Positions 24,074-33,774 are shown, counted from the stretch's first letter. The stretch: 57,952 nt of DNA from SIG435 sp045530725 (GCA_045530725.1 JAZSCT010000008.1:1-57952), one strand, 5' to 3'. The notes: a model not told the origin generated them from the letters alone. Made by a program: numbers and translations.

Positions 24074-25120
24074 ATGGCAGTAAAAGGCGAAGAAAAGAAA
24101 ATAAATACCGATACCACAATTGCGGGCAAAGAAAAGGCAATAGAAGAAGCATTCAAGCAGATTTATAAAACCTACGGCGAAGGCTCTGTTATGCGTCTTG
24201 GAGATGCTCCCAAGCAGACTGTGGATGTAGTGAGCACAGGTGCTATGAGTCTTGATATGGCGCTTGGTATAGGCGGCATACCAAGAGGCAGAATCACAGA
24301 AATCTACGGACCTGAATCATCAGGTAAAACAACAGTTGCCCTTCATATCATTGCAGAAGCACAGAAAAACGGCGGCGAAGTGGCATTTATCGATGCAGAA
24401 CACGCCCTTGATCCTATTTATGCGAGAAACTTAGGTGTGGATATTGACAGACTTGTAGTTTCTCAGCCTGACGATGGCGAACAGGCTCTTGAAATCACCG
24501 AAGCACTTGCCAGAAGCGGTGCATTTGATGTAATCGTAATCGACTCTGTTGCGGCACTTGTACCAAAGGCGGAAATCGCAGGTGTTATGGGTGAATCCCA
24601 TGTGGGACTTCACGCAAGACTTATGTCTCAGGCTTTGAGAAAACTTACAGGTGTGCTCAACAAATCCAACACAGCCGCAGTATTTATCAACCAGATCAGA
24701 GAAAAGGTAGGGGTTATCTACGGAAATCCTGAAGTTACCACAGGGGGACGTGCCCTTAAGTTCTATGCATCTATAAGAATTGACATAAGAAGAGTAGAGG
24801 CTATCAAGGACGGTACAACATTCCTTGGCAACCGTACAAAAGCAAAGATTGTAAAAAACAAAATGGCTCCTCCGTTCAAGGAAGCAGAATTTGACATTGT
24901 ATTCGGAGAAGGTATTTCCAAAGAAGGCAATGTGCTTGATGCCGCAGTAGAACTTGATATTGTGGAAAAGAGCGGTTCATGGTTCTCATACCTTGGCGAA
25001 AGACTTGGTCAGGGCAGAGACAGAGTGAAGGAACTTTTCAAAGAAAAACCTGAACTTATGGAAGAAATCAGCAATAAAATCAGAGAGGTTTTGTCAGGAG
25101 ACAAAAAATCTGAAGAATAA
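24074..25120 (+). CDS. recA: Recombinase RecA
   Basis: A 348-residue RecA, the DNA strand-exchange ATPase and LexA coprotease. The Walker A site is GPESSGKTT, followed by EAQKNGGEVAFIDAEHALDP, the Walker B VIVIDSVAAL and loop 2 at INQIREKVGV. The C-terminus has the usual acidic tail. The start follows GAAAGGATGATTTGAA. The stop overlaps the recX start (TAATG), so the two are translationally coupled. Confidence 0.97.
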   Translation: MAVKGEEKKINTDTTIAGKEKAIEEAFKQIYKTYGEGSVMRLGDAPKQTVDVVSTGAMSLDMALGIGGIPRGRITEIYGPESSGKTTVALHIIAEAQKNGGEVAFIDAEHALDPIYARNLGVDIDRLVVSQPDDGEQALEITEALARSGAFDVIVIDSVAALVPKAEIAGVMGESHVGLHARLMSQALRKLTGVLNKSNTAAVFINQIREKVGVIYGNPEVTTGGRALKFYASIRIDIRRVEAIKDGTTFLGNRTKAKIVKNKMAPPFKEAEFDIVFGEGISKEGNVLDAAVELDIVEKSGSWFSYLGERLGQGRDRVKELFKEKPELMEEISNKIREVLSGDKKSEE

Positions 25121-25749
25121 TGAAAATAACTGATATTAAAGAACAAAAACACAACAAATCAAGAATGTCCGTTTTTGTAGATGGGGAATACTCCTTTTCC
25201 TTAGAGGATACCGACATTATATTCCTTGGGTTAAAGGTCGGAAAAGAGATTACAGAAGAAGAGATTGCAGAGTATAACTTAAGATGCAATTATACAAAGG
25301 CTTTTTCTCTTTCTCTAGATCTCATATCAAGAAAAGCCGCTACAAAAAAGCAAACCCAGGACAAACTCAGAAAGTCAGGATATGATGAAGAGATTGTGAC
25401 TATGGTGTGCAATGAACTTAACTCTATGGGATATCTTGATGATGTGGAGTATGCAAAAGAATTTGCAAAAGATATGATATCTTACAAAAAACAGGGCAGG
25501 ACAAAAATCATTATGGAACTTAAAGCCCGTGGTGTAAGTCAGTCTGATATAAATGAAGCCCTTACGGATATGGATTTTTGTGAAGAAGACAGTATATCAG
25601 AGCATCTTATAAGGAAGTTTTCACAGTCGGATCTTACCGATATGAAGGTAAAAGAGAAGGCTATGAGATATCTTTTGTACAGAGGATTTTCCCATTCGGA
25701 TATTACCGATGGAATCACAGATTTTATTCGCAGACAAAGAGAGGAATAG
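25120..25749 (+). CDS. recX: RecX regulatory protein
   Basis: A 209-residue RecX, which binds RecA filaments and limits or remodels their activity. The body is helical with three tandem RecX repeats: YTKAFSLSLDLISRKAATKK, then LDDVEYAKEFAKDMISYKKQ, and a last LRY-type repeat (MRYLLYRGFSHSDI). An N-terminal stretch with an SFSLEDTDI strand is typical of the longer Bacillota form. Its ATG shares the A of the recA stop. rimO follows after 4 bp. Confidence 0.92.
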   Translation: MKITDIKEQKHNKSRMSVFVDGEYSFSLEDTDIIFLGLKVGKEITEEEIAEYNLRCNYTKAFSLSLDLISRKAATKKQTQDKLRKSGYDEEIVTMVCNELNSMGYLDDVEYAKEFAKDMISYKKQGRTKIIMELKARGVSQSDINEALTDMDFCEEDSISEHLIRKFSQSDLTDMKVKEKAMRYLLYRGFSHSDITDGITDFIRRQREE

Positions 25750-25753
25750 TATA

Positions 25754-27094
25754 ATGGCATTAAAAGTGGGACTTATTTCCCTTGGATGCGCAAAAAACTT
25801 AATAGATTCCGAAACAATGATAGGAATCCTTAGTGATAATGGCTATGAAATCACTCCCAATGAGAATGAAGCGGATGTAATAATTGTAAATACCTGTGCA
25901 TTTATTGATTCTGCAAAGGAAGAGGCAATAAATACCATTCTCGATGTGGCAGACCTTAAGAATCATAATCTTAAGGCACTTATCGTTACAGGATGCTTAA
26001 GTCAGCGTTACGGCGAGGAAGTGCTTAAGGAATTTCCCGAAGTGGATGCGATTCTTGGCACCAATGACTATGACAAAATCCTTGTGGCTGCAGAAAAAGT
26101 CTTATCGGGAGAAAGATTTGTATCGGTAAGTGACAAGGATGATCACATTACAGAGACATATCCGAGAATATCCTCGATGCCATCTCATGTGGCATATCTT
26201 AAGATTGCAGACGGATGTGACAATCATTGCACATACTGTATCATCCCCACACTTCGTGGTAAATACCGCTCACGACCTATGGATGAGATAATATATGAGG
26301 CAAAATGTCTTGCAGATAATGGCGTGAAGGAAATAATACTTGTTGCTCAGGATACAGCATACTACGGACTTAGTGATCTTGGAGGATACAAACTTCACAT
26401 TCTATTGAAAGAACTTTCAAAGATAGATAAAATCCAATGGATAAGACTTCAGTATTGTTATCCGGAAAATATTACCGATGACCTTATTGAAGAAATTGCA
26501 ACAAACCCAAAAGTGGTACATTATCTTGATATGCCCCTTCAGCATATATCCGACAATGTGCTCAAACGTATGGGCAGAAAAAGCCGCGAAGAAGAGATAT
26601 ATGCTCTGATAAACAAACTTCGCGAAAGAATCCCCGACATAGTTCTCCGTACATCTCTTATCACCGGATTTCCGGGAGAGACAGAAGAGGATTATATAAA
26701 AATGGCAGAGTTTTTAAAAATTGCCCGTATTGACCGTGCAGGAATATTTAAGTATTCCAGAGAAGAAGGTACGGGAGCATACAACTTCTGTGATCAGATA
26801 TCAGAGGAAACAAAAGAACAAAGGTATGATGCTCTGATGCTTATTCAACAGGATGTATCCAGAGAAAACAATCTTAACCTTGTTGGAAAAAGGCTTAAAG
26901 TGATTATCGAGGATTATGATTTCGACGAACTTTGCTATGTGGCAAGAACATACGGTGACACACCTGATGTGGATATGAGGGCATATGTGTTCTCACAGGT
27001 TGAACTAAATCAGGGTGACATTGTGGAAATGAAAGTACTTCAGGGTACAGAATATGATTTGACGGGAGAGGTTACAGATGAATTTACCAAATAA
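25754..27094 (+). CDS. rimO: Ribosomal protein S12 methylthiotransferase RimO
   Basis: A 446-residue radical SAM enzyme that adds a methylthio group to the conserved Asp of ribosomal protein S12. The start is the ATG at 25754 after GAGAGAGGAATA; the frame extends into recX upstream. An N-terminal UPF0004 domain has SLGCAKNLIDSE. The radical SAM cluster motif is CDNHCTYC (C-x3-C-x2-C), and a C-terminal TRAM domain closes the protein (VEMKVLQGTEYDLTGEV). MiaB, the tRNA enzyme of this family, differs in the N-terminal signature, so RimO is favoured. It overlaps pgsA by 17 bp. Confidence 0.94.
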   Translation: MALKVGLISLGCAKNLIDSETMIGILSDNGYEITPNENEADVIIVNTCAFIDSAKEEAINTILDVADLKNHNLKALIVTGCLSQRYGEEVLKEFPEVDAILGTNDYDKILVAAEKVLSGERFVSVSDKDDHITETYPRISSMPSHVAYLKIADGCDNHCTYCIIPTLRGKYRSRPMDEIIYEAKCLADNGVKEIILVAQDTAYYGLSDLGGYKLHILLKELSKIDKIQWIRLQYCYPENITDDLIEEIATNPKVVHYLDMPLQHISDNVLKRMGRKSREEEIYALINKLRERIPDIVLRTSLITGFPGETEEDYIKMAEFLKIARIDRAGIFKYSREEGTGAYNFCDQISEETKEQRYDALMLIQQDVSRENNLNLVGKRLKVIIEDYDFDELCYVARTYGDTPDVDMRAYVFSQVELNQGDIVEMKVLQGTEYDLTGEVTDEFTK

Positions 27095-27659
27095 GATTAC
27101 CTTATCAAGAATCGCACTTATACCGATTATTGTGGTGCTTTTGTCACTTAGAAATATGACAGGCATCTTCGGTGAAAACAGCGTGCTTATCATCAATATC
27201 GCATCAGCGGTGATATTTGCCATTGCATCACTTACTGATGGTATAGACGGTCATATTGCAAGAAAGTACAATCTGGTTACAGATCTTGGCAAATTTCTTG
27301 ATCCTATTGCAGACAAACTTCTTGTTGCGGCGGCTATGATATGTCTTGTGGAACTTCAGGAGTTCCCTGCATGGATGGCAATCGTTATTATTGCAAGAGA
27401 ATTTATTGTAACAGGCTTAAGAATTGTGGCTATCGGTCAGGGAATCGTTATGGCTGCAGAAATGACAGGCAAAATCAAGACGGTTGTGCAGATTATTGCA
27501 GTTCTTACAGTTCTTTTCTTCGGAAACAACGGACCTCTCAAACCACTTTTCGGTTTTTCACTTGGCTGGTGGTCTATGCTTGTAGCATCACTCTTTACTA
27601 TCTATTCAGGATATGTATATCTTTCGAAAAACTGGAAACTTGTAGTAAATTCCAAATAA
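27078..27659 (+). CDS. pgsA: CDP-diacylglycerol-glycerol-3-phosphate 3-phosphatidyltransferase
   Basis: A 193-residue membrane enzyme of phospholipid synthesis, making phosphatidylglycerol phosphate from CDP-diacylglycerol and glycerol 3-phosphate. MNLPNKITLSRIALIPIIVV is the usual N-terminus. The CDP-alcohol phosphatidyltransferase motif is DGIDGHIARKYN followed by DLGKFLDPIADK, with all catalytic aspartates present. Several hydrophobic helices follow. GGGAGAGG within the end of rimO serves as ribosome site. Confidence 0.94.
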   Translation: MNLPNKITLSRIALIPIIVVLLSLRNMTGIFGENSVLIINIASAVIFAIASLTDGIDGHIARKYNLVTDLGKFLDPIADKLLVAAAMICLVELQEFPAWMAIVIIAREFIVTGLRIVAIGQGIVMAAEMTGKIKTVVQIIAVLTVLFFGNNGPLKPLFGFSLGWWSMLVASLFTIYSGYVYLSKNWKLVVNSK

Positions 27660-27669
27660 GGTGATAATA

Positions 27670-28779
27670 TTGACAAAAGGTTTGTATCTGCACATTCCTT
27701 TTTGTAAATCCAAATGCCGCTATTGCAGTTTTAACTCTTATAGTGGCATTTCTTTTTTGCAAAAAGAATACTTCGATTCTATGATTCGGGGAATCAGAAA
27801 ACTTAATAATGACAATATAAGTTCTGTATATATCGGTGGCGGTACACCTTCTTTTGTGGATGGGGAAAATATAGCAAGTGTTATGAAAGCGGTATATGAC
27901 ACTTTCAATGTGTCAGATGATGCAGAAATCACTATAGAGATAAATCCCAAAACCATCGACGAAAAGAAACTTTCTATATACAGAGAATCAGGGATAAACA
28001 GAGTAAGTATGGGTATGCAGTCGATGAATGATGATGAACTTAAACTTATCGGCAGAGCCCATACAGTATCGGAAGGAATTAAGTCCTATGAACTTATAAG
28101 GAAGATGGGATTTGACAATGTAAGCCTTGATCTTATGTATGCACTTCCCAATCAGACAGATGAGACTTTAAGAGATACCCTTGAGCAAATGATAAGCCTT
28201 AACCCTGAACATATCTCATGCTATGGGCTGTCAATAGATGAGGGCACACCTCTCTGGACAGATAAGCAAAAGGGCATCATTACTCAGAAAGATGATGAAG
28301 AATATTTCATAATGTATGAGATGATAAGAGATATACTTGCAAAAAGCGGATATCTTCATTATGAAATATCCAATTTTTTAAAGCCGGGATATCAGGCAAA
28401 GCACAATACTTCTTACTGGAGAGCAAAGGAGTATTATGCAATGGGTGCAGGAGCAAGGGGATTTATCGGTAATGAGAGATTTGTATATACAGAGGATGTA
28501 GAGGAGTTTATAAAAAATCCTCATATATATACTGTGGAAGAGATACTTACAAATGAGGACAAAATGAGTGAATTTGTCTTTCTTGGACTTCGTATGGTTA
28601 TAGAGGGTATAGACAAAAGAGAATTTCACAAAAGGTTTCAAAAAGATATTTATGATGTGTTTGGCGACGTGATAAAAAAACACATATCATCAGGAATGAT
28701 AGAAGACAAAGGAGACAGAATAATCCTTACACCAAAGGCATATTATATATCCAACAGTATAATGGCGGATTTTGTGTAA
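27670..28779 (+). CDS. hemW: HemW, radical SAM haem chaperone (HemN-like)
   Basis: A 369-residue radical SAM protein. I choose the TTG at 27670 because AAGGTGA lies 5 bp before it; a GTG at 27661 has no ribosome site. The cluster motif is HIPFCKSKCRYCSFNS (C-x3-C-x2-C), followed by YIGGGTPSF, EINPKTID and ISCYGLSIDEGTPL. HemW proteins load haem onto targets and lack coproporphyrinogen oxidase activity; the short length and absence of the HemN N-terminal extension favour HemW. Last gene of the recA operon, with a terminator after it. Confidence 0.88.
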   Translation: MTKGLYLHIPFCKSKCRYCSFNSYSGISFLQKEYFDSMIRGIRKLNNDNISSVYIGGGTPSFVDGENIASVMKAVYDTFNVSDDAEITIEINPKTIDEKKLSIYRESGINRVSMGMQSMNDDELKLIGRAHTVSEGIKSYELIRKMGFDNVSLDLMYALPNQTDETLRDTLEQMISLNPEHISCYGLSIDEGTPLWTDKQKGIITQKDDEEYFIMYEMIRDILAKSGYLHYEISNFLKPGYQAKHNTSYWRAKEYYAMGAGARGFIGNERFVYTEDVEEFIKNPHIYTVEEILTNEDKMSEFVFLGLRMVIEGIDKREFHKRFQKDIYDVFGDVIKKHISSGMIEDKGDRIILTPKAYYISNSIMADFV

Positions 28780-28783
28780 AAAC

Positions 28784-28824
28784 AAAAAGGAAAATACCGA
28801 TAATTGTGGTATTTTCCTTTTTTA
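28784..28824. terminator. Bidirectional terminator between hemW and dnaJ
   Basis: AAAAAGGAAAATACC pairs with GGTATTTTCCTTTTT over 15 bp. It serves hemW on plus and dnaJ on minus. Confidence 0.9.
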
Positions 28825-28857
28825 TTTGATATTAAATTATTGATAATATTTGTATTA

Positions 28858-30006
28858 TTACAATCCCAGAGAATCCTTCATCTTTTCAAAGAAACTCTTG
28901 TTTTGTTTATAATTTTTATCACTTGTAAGTTCACCAAATTTAAGAAGAGCCTCTTTCTGCTCTGCAGACAGTTTGGTAGGAACTTCCACCTTCACAGTAA
29001 TATACTGATCTGCTCTTACTCCTGATCTTACATTCGGGATACCCTTGCCCTTTAACTTAAATCGTGTACCGCTCTGAGTACCTTCAGGGATATCGTAGGA
29101 GATTTTTCCGTCAAGAGTAGGGACTTCGATAGTAGCACCAAGAGTAGCCTGAACAAATGTGACAGGAACTGTACAATGTACCTCGTATCCGTTTCTTTCA
29201 AAGATAGGATGTGCTTTGAGCACAACTGTCACAAGCAGATCACCGCTTGGACCGCCGTTTACACCCACATCGCCAAGACCTCTGAAGGAAACTGTCTCGC
29301 CGTTATTGATACCTGCAGGGATGTTTACATCTACTGTAGTGGCTTTTTTTACTTTGCCTCTGCCACGGCATTTGGTACATGGATTTTCTATCACAAATCC
29401 CTTACCACCGCAGGCGGTACAAGGAGTAGATGTCTGCATCTGACCGAACATGGTGTTCTGAACTCTTGTCACATTACCTGTTCCGTGACAAACTGAACAG
29501 GTCTTCTTGCCGTTTTTGTCGGCACTTCCTGTTCCGTGACAGTCATTACAGTCTTCTACACGGTAGATTTTCAGTTGCTTTTTCACACCGAAAGCCGCTT
29601 CTTCAAATGTGAGAAGTATTCTTTCGGTAATGTCGGCACCTTTTCTCGGGCCGTTTCGTCTTCTGGAAGATGAACCACCGAATCCGCCACCAAAGAATGA
29701 ACCGAATATATCACCAAGATCGTCGAATCCGCCAAACCCGCCAAATCCTCCGCCATATCCGCCACCTCCCATATTGGGATCAAAGGCGGCATGGCCGAAC
29801 TGATCATACTTTTGTCTTTTTTCTGCATCGCCAAGGACTTCATAAGCCTCTGCGGCTTCTTTGAACTTGGCTTCTGCTTCTTTATTTCCCGGGTTCATAT
29901 CCGGATGATATTTCTTGGCAACTTTTCTGTATGCTTTTTTTATTTCGTCATCGGTAGCACCTTTCTGTACTCCCAGGACTTCGTAGTAATCTCTTTTATC
30001 TGCCAT
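28858..30006 (-). CDS. dnaJ: Chaperone protein DnaJ
   Basis: A 382-residue class I DnaJ, the co-chaperone that delivers substrates to DnaK and stimulates its ATPase. The J domain starts DYYEVLGVQKGATDDEIKKA with HPD at YHPDMN. A Gly/Phe-rich linker follows, then four zinc-finger CxxCxGxG repeats (CNDCHGTG, CSVCHGTG, CTACGGKG, CTKCRGRG) and the C-terminal substrate domain. It lies 15 bp after dnaK as the last gene of the hrcA operon. Confidence 0.97.
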   Translation of the reverse strand: MADKRDYYEVLGVQKGATDDEIKKAYRKVAKKYHPDMNPGNKEAEAKFKEAAEAYEVLGDAEKRQKYDQFGHAAFDPNMGGGGYGGGFGGFGGFDDLGDIFGSFFGGGFGGSSSRRRNGPRKGADITERILLTFEEAAFGVKKQLKIYRVEDCNDCHGTGSADKNGKKTCSVCHGTGNVTRVQNTMFGQMQTSTPCTACGGKGFVIENPCTKCRGRGKVKKATTVDVNIPAGINNGETVSFRGLGDVGVNGGPSGDLLVTVVLKAHPIFERNGYEVHCTVPVTFVQATLGATIEVPTLDGKISYDIPEGTQSGTRFKLKGKGIPNVRSGVRADQYITVKVEVPTKLSAEQKEALLKFGELTSDKNYKQNKSFFEKMKDSLGL

Positions 30007-30021
30007 TTTTTAAATTCCTTT

Positions 30022-31857
30022 TTAGTTATCGTCAACTACAGTATAATCTCCGTCAAATGTATCTCCGTTATTTCCTGCATCAGCACCAGGATTTGCACCG
30101 CCCATATTCGGATCACCGTTTGGGTTAGCAGCCTGATACATCTTAGTGGAAATCTCATAGAATTTATTCTGCAATGCTTCTGTAGCGGTCTTGATTGCCT
30201 CTGTATCAGTACCTTCAAGGGCTTTTTTCACATCAGCGATTTTTGATTCGATTTCTCCCTTGTCGTTTGCATCAAGTTTGTCACCAAGGTCTGTCATAGC
30301 CTTTTCGCATTGATAACAAAGTGAGTCTGCATTGTTTCTTGTTTCGATTTCTTCTTTTTTCTTTTTATCTTCTTCAGCAAATTTCTCTGCTTCTTTTACA
30401 GCCTTATCGATGTCTTCATCAGAAAGGTTGGAACTTGCAGTAATTGTGATGTCCTGTTCGTTGCCTGTAGCCATATCCTTTGCAGATACGTGTACGATAC
30501 CGTTGGCATCAATGTCAAATGCTACTTCGATCTGTGGAACACCTCTTGGTGCAGGAGCGATACCTGTGAGAGAAAATCTTCCAAGAGATTTGTTGTGAGC
30601 AGCCATTTCTCTTTCACCCTGAAGCACATTGATTTCAACACTTGTCTGATTGTCTGCAGCAGTAGAGAAGATCTGACTTTTCTTTGCAGGGATTGTTGTG
30701 TTCCTTTCGATGAGTTTTGTGCAGATGCCACCCATTGTTTCGATACCAAGTGACAATGGTGTAACGTCGAGAAGGAGAAGGTCTTTTACTTCGCCACCAA
30801 GTACACCTGCCTGAATAGCAGCACCCATAGCAACACATTCGTCAGGGTTGATACCCTTGTGAGGATCTTTGCCGATTAAGGACTTAACTGCATCAAATAC
30901 TGCAGGGATTCTTGAAGAACCACCAACCATAAGAACTTTGTCGATTTCAGATGGGTTTAAGCCTGCATCAGAAAGGGCTCTTCTTGTAGGTTCCATTGTC
31001 TTTTCTACAAGGTCTGCTGTAAGTTCGTTGAATTTGCTTCTTGTGATTGTTACGTCAAGGTGTTTAGGGCCTGTAGCATCTGCTGTGATGTATGGAAGGT
31101 TTACATTTGTACTTGTAACACCTGAAAGTTCGATTTTTGCTTTTTCTGCAGCATCTTTAAGTCTCTGAAGAGCCATTTTGTCCTGACGGAGATCCATTCC
31201 GTTTTCTTTCTGGAATTCGTCTGCAAGATAGTTGATGAGTTTTTCGTCGAAGTCGTCACCACCGAGACGGTTGTTCCCGCTTGTAGCAAGAACTTCAAAC
31301 ACACCATCGCCAATTTCAAGGATAGATACGTCGAATGTACCGCCACCAAGGTCATATACCATGATTTTCTGTTCGTTGTCTTTGTCCATACCATATGCAA
31401 GGGCAGCGGCAGTAGGTTCGTTGATGATTCTTAAGACTTCAAGACCTGCAATCTTACCTGCATCTTTTGTAGCCTGACGCTGAGCATCAGAGAAGTATGC
31501 AGGAACTGTGATTACTGCCTGTGACACTGTTTCGCCAAGGTAACTTTCTGCATCTGATTTGAGTTTCTGCAAGAGCATAGCAGAGATTTCCTGTGGGGTG
31601 TAGTTTTTGCCGTTGATAGCAACTTTTCTGTCTGTACCCATATCTCTCTTTATAGAAATGATAGTGTTGTCAGGGTTTGTGATAGCCTGTCTTTTTGCAA
31701 CAGAACCAACAAGTCTTTCGCCGTCTTTTGTAAAAGCAACAACAGAAGGTGTAGTTCTTGCTCCTTCGGGATTTGGGATAACTGTGCTTTCGCCGCCTTC
31801 CATAACGGCTACACAAGAGTTTGTTGTACCTAAGTCAATACCAATAATTTTTGCCAT
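30022..31857 (-). CDS. dnaK: Chaperone protein DnaK (Hsp70)
   Basis: A 611-residue Hsp70. It opens MAKIIGIDLGTTNSCVAVME, with the ATPase motifs MVYDLGGGTFDVSI and MVGGSSRIPAV, and ends with the lid and an acidic, Asn/Gly-rich tail. The usual Gram-positive shortening of the N-terminal lobe relative to E. coli DnaK is present. AAGGAGAAAT lies before the start. A 166-bp imperfect palindrome separates it from grpE, which could affect its expression independently of the operon promoter. Confidence 0.98.
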   Translation of the reverse strand: MAKIIGIDLGTTNSCVAVMEGGESTVIPNPEGARTTPSVVAFTKDGERLVGSVAKRQAITNPDNTIISIKRDMGTDRKVAINGKNYTPQEISAMLLQKLKSDAESYLGETVSQAVITVPAYFSDAQRQATKDAGKIAGLEVLRIINEPTAAALAYGMDKDNEQKIMVYDLGGGTFDVSILEIGDGVFEVLATSGNNRLGGDDFDEKLINYLADEFQKENGMDLRQDKMALQRLKDAAEKAKIELSGVTSTNVNLPYITADATGPKHLDVTITRSKFNELTADLVEKTMEPTRRALSDAGLNPSEIDKVLMVGGSSRIPAVFDAVKSLIGKDPHKGINPDECVAMGAAIQAGVLGGEVKDLLLLDVTPLSLGIETMGGICTKLIERNTTIPAKKSQIFSTAADNQTSVEINVLQGEREMAAHNKSLGRFSLTGIAPAPRGVPQIEVAFDIDANGIVHVSAKDMATGNEQDITITASSNLSDEDIDKAVKEAEKFAEEDKKKKEEIETRNNADSLCYQCEKAMTDLGDKLDANDKGEIESKIADVKKALEGTDTEAIKTATEALQNKFYEISTKMYQAANPNGDPNMGGANPGADAGNNGDTFDGDYTVVDDN

Positions 31858-31943
31858 TTTTTATTTCTCCTTAATTTTAATTATTATTTTGTTTATTACT
31901 AAAAGTAAATTCTATTTTTGATTTCTATCGTCTTTACCTGTAG

Positions 31944-32109
31944 TGTGATTGAAACGAAGGATTGTGCTGAGGAAATGAATTTAAAAAGAGATATTTTTTC
32001 AAAAAGGAAGGCAAAACCGCAGTGAATACTTGGTGTATTCACGAGGATTTTAACGCATCTTTTTGGAGAAATAGCCTTTTTAAACGGCGCAATCCGAGTT
32101 GAAATTACA
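31944..32109. repeat. 166-bp imperfect inverted repeat between grpE and dnaK
   Basis: The left half, TGTGATTGAAACGAAGG through GTGAATAC, pairs with the right half running inward from GTTGAAATTACA over nearly the whole length. Strong matching blocks are GGATTGTGC/GCGCAATCC, TTTAAAAAG/CTTTTTAAA, TTTTTTCAAAAAG/CTTTTTGGAGAAA and GTGAATAC/GTATTCAC at the tip. It lies wholly inside the gap. A MITE-like insertion or an RNA processing or attenuation hairpin are the two readings. Confidence 0.75.
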
Positions 32110-32114
32110 CCCGT

Positions 32115-32660
32115 TTAATTTGCAACCTTTACCATAGAATAGCGGATTACCTTATCTTTGTAAGTGTATCCTTTCTGGAATTCTTCCACAATGATATTGT
32201 CAGCGACTTTGTCATCGTCAATATGCATTACCGCATTGTGAAGTTCAGGGTTAAATTCTTCTCCCAGGGCCTTTGTTTCTTCCACGCCCATTTTCAGGAA
32301 AATGTCTTTGGTCTGTTTATATACCATTTCCACACCTTTGTAGTGAGGGTTTTCTTTGTCCTCAAAACTCATAATCGCTCTTTCTAAGTTGTCGATTACT
32401 CCCAGAAGTTCGGTGATGGCATCTATAGTCGCATCACGGTATATGGCTTCCTTTTCTTTCTGAGTTCTCTTTTTGAAGTTGTCATATTCTGCCGCAAGAC
32501 GAAGAAGTTGATCTTGAAGAGCCTCTATCTCTTTGTCTTTTTCTGCGATTATTTCAGCATTTTTGTCAGCCTTTTTTGTTGACTTTTTTTCCTTTTTGTC
32601 TTCAACTTTTGTTTCTTCAGTCTGTATTTCTTCTGCAGTCTGATTCTTATTTTCTTCCAT
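32115..32660 (-). CDS. grpE: Nucleotide exchange factor GrpE
   Basis: A 181-residue GrpE, which releases ADP from DnaK. The start is the ATG at 32660, seven bases after AAAGGAGAT inside the end of hrcA; ATGs further upstream overlap the ribosome site. A charged, disordered N-terminus and a long coiled coil (about residues 45-95) lead to a C-terminal beta domain with GEEFNPELHNAVMHIDDD and QKGYTYKDKVIRYSMVKVA, the family signature. It overlaps hrcA by 14 bp. Confidence 0.94.
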   Translation of the reverse strand: MEENKNQTAEEIQTEETKVEDKKEKKSTKKADKNAEIIAEKDKEIEALQDQLLRLAAEYDNFKKRTQKEKEAIYRDATIDAITELLGVIDNLERAIMSFEDKENPHYKGVEMVYKQTKDIFLKMGVEETKALGEEFNPELHNAVMHIDDDKVADNIIVEEFQKGYTYKDKVIRYSMVKVAN

Positions 32661-33702
32661 CTGTGTCATCTCCTTTTCCGGTGCCAAGGTATTTGGTTGT
32701 ATTTTTTTTCATATAATCAAGGGTTGCCACAACCTTTGAATAATCCATTCTTGTAGGGCCTATGATGGCGATACCGCCACGCTGACCATTGCCAAGGTCA
32801 TAGTTTGAAATTACCATACTCAATCCCAGTTCTTTAAGTATGGGTTCTTCGTCACCGATGACTACTTCAATGGTGTCACGGTCTCCTGATACTCTTTTCA
32901 AAAAGAAATCCCTGTCAATATCTTTGATAAATCCGAAGAGTTTCTTGGTCTTTTCCACATTTGAAAACTCAGGGTAGTTAAGCATATTTGCAAGACCTGA
33001 GTTTATCACATCGAAGGAATTCTGTGCCTCTGATACTGTGCGGACAAAGTCAAATATGTCATTTATCAGAGCATCTTCCATAGGAATGTTGTCCCGTTGT
33101 GTCATAAGAAATTCATTTGTGATATCTTCGTAGCACATATTAGAAAAAATATTGTTAAGATAATCTTCAAGTCGGCTGAGCACATCGGGATTCAGTTCAT
33201 AGGGTGCGCTTATGACTGTGTTTCTTACTGCACCATCATCGGATATGATAATCATAACCATACTGTAACTATCAATGGTCACAAACTTAATGCAACTTAT
33301 CCTTGATGAACGTGCAATAGGGGTGGATACAAGTGCCGTGTAGTTTGTGAGATAGGATACAGTATTTGAAATATCCTTTATTATATTGGAAAGTTCTGAA
33401 TATCTCTTGGAAAGGGCATCTTCCATACGGTCTATTTCGTTTACTGTGAACTGATACTTCTGCATAAGTTCATCTACGTAAAATCTGTATCCAAGGGAAG
33501 ATGGGACTCTTCCTGCAGAAGTATGAGGCTTGTCGAGATAGCCTGTTTCTTCCAGATATGCCATTTCGTTTCGGATTGTGGCAGAACTTATACCCAGGTC
33601 ATTGTTGTTAAGTACATAGGATGATCCTACAGGCTCTGCTGTGCGGATGTATCCGTCAACGATGGCACGGAGTATTTGCTTTTTTCTTTCGCTTAAATCC
33701 AT
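32647..33702 (-). CDS. hrcA: Heat-inducible transcription repressor HrcA
   Basis: A 351-residue HrcA, the repressor that binds CIRCE elements and is kept active by GroEL. The start is the ATG at 33702 after AAAGGAGGATAA; the frame is open further but has no support. The N-terminal winged helix is LSERKKQILRAIVDGYIRTA through SSATIRNEMAYLEETGYLD and KPHTSAGRVPS, all diagnostic. First gene of hrcA-grpE-dnaK-dnaJ and autoregulated through the two CIRCE copies upstream. Confidence 0.96.
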   Translation of the reverse strand: MDLSERKKQILRAIVDGYIRTAEPVGSSYVLNNNDLGISSATIRNEMAYLEETGYLDKPHTSAGRVPSSLGYRFYVDELMQKYQFTVNEIDRMEDALSKRYSELSNIIKDISNTVSYLTNYTALVSTPIARSSRISCIKFVTIDSYSMVMIIISDDGAVRNTVISAPYELNPDVLSRLEDYLNNIFSNMCYEDITNEFLMTQRDNIPMEDALINDIFDFVRTVSEAQNSFDVINSGLANMLNYPEFSNVEKTKKLFGFIKDIDRDFFLKRVSGDRDTIEVVIGDEEPILKELGLSMVISNYDLGNGQRGGIAIIGPTRMDYSKVVATLDYMKKNTTKYLGTGKGDDTDGRK

Positions 33703-33747
33703 ATTTATCCTCCTTTCGATCGGGGATTTAATACGGGTCAAAAATGG

Positions 33748-33774
33748 TTAGCACTCATTTCATGTGAGTGTTAG
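33748..33774. promoter_or_regulatory. Second, imperfect CIRCE operator
   Basis: TTAGCACTC, nine bases, GAGTGTTAG: the left arm is perfect and the right arm differs from GAGTGCTAA at two positions. It shares TTAG (33771-33774) with the perfect copy. Confidence 0.8.

Noticed and set aside
29159..29864. Plus-strand frames opposite dnaJ
   Set aside because: They are shadows of the Gly-rich and Cys-rich dnaJ sequence; proline-rich composition is an artefact.
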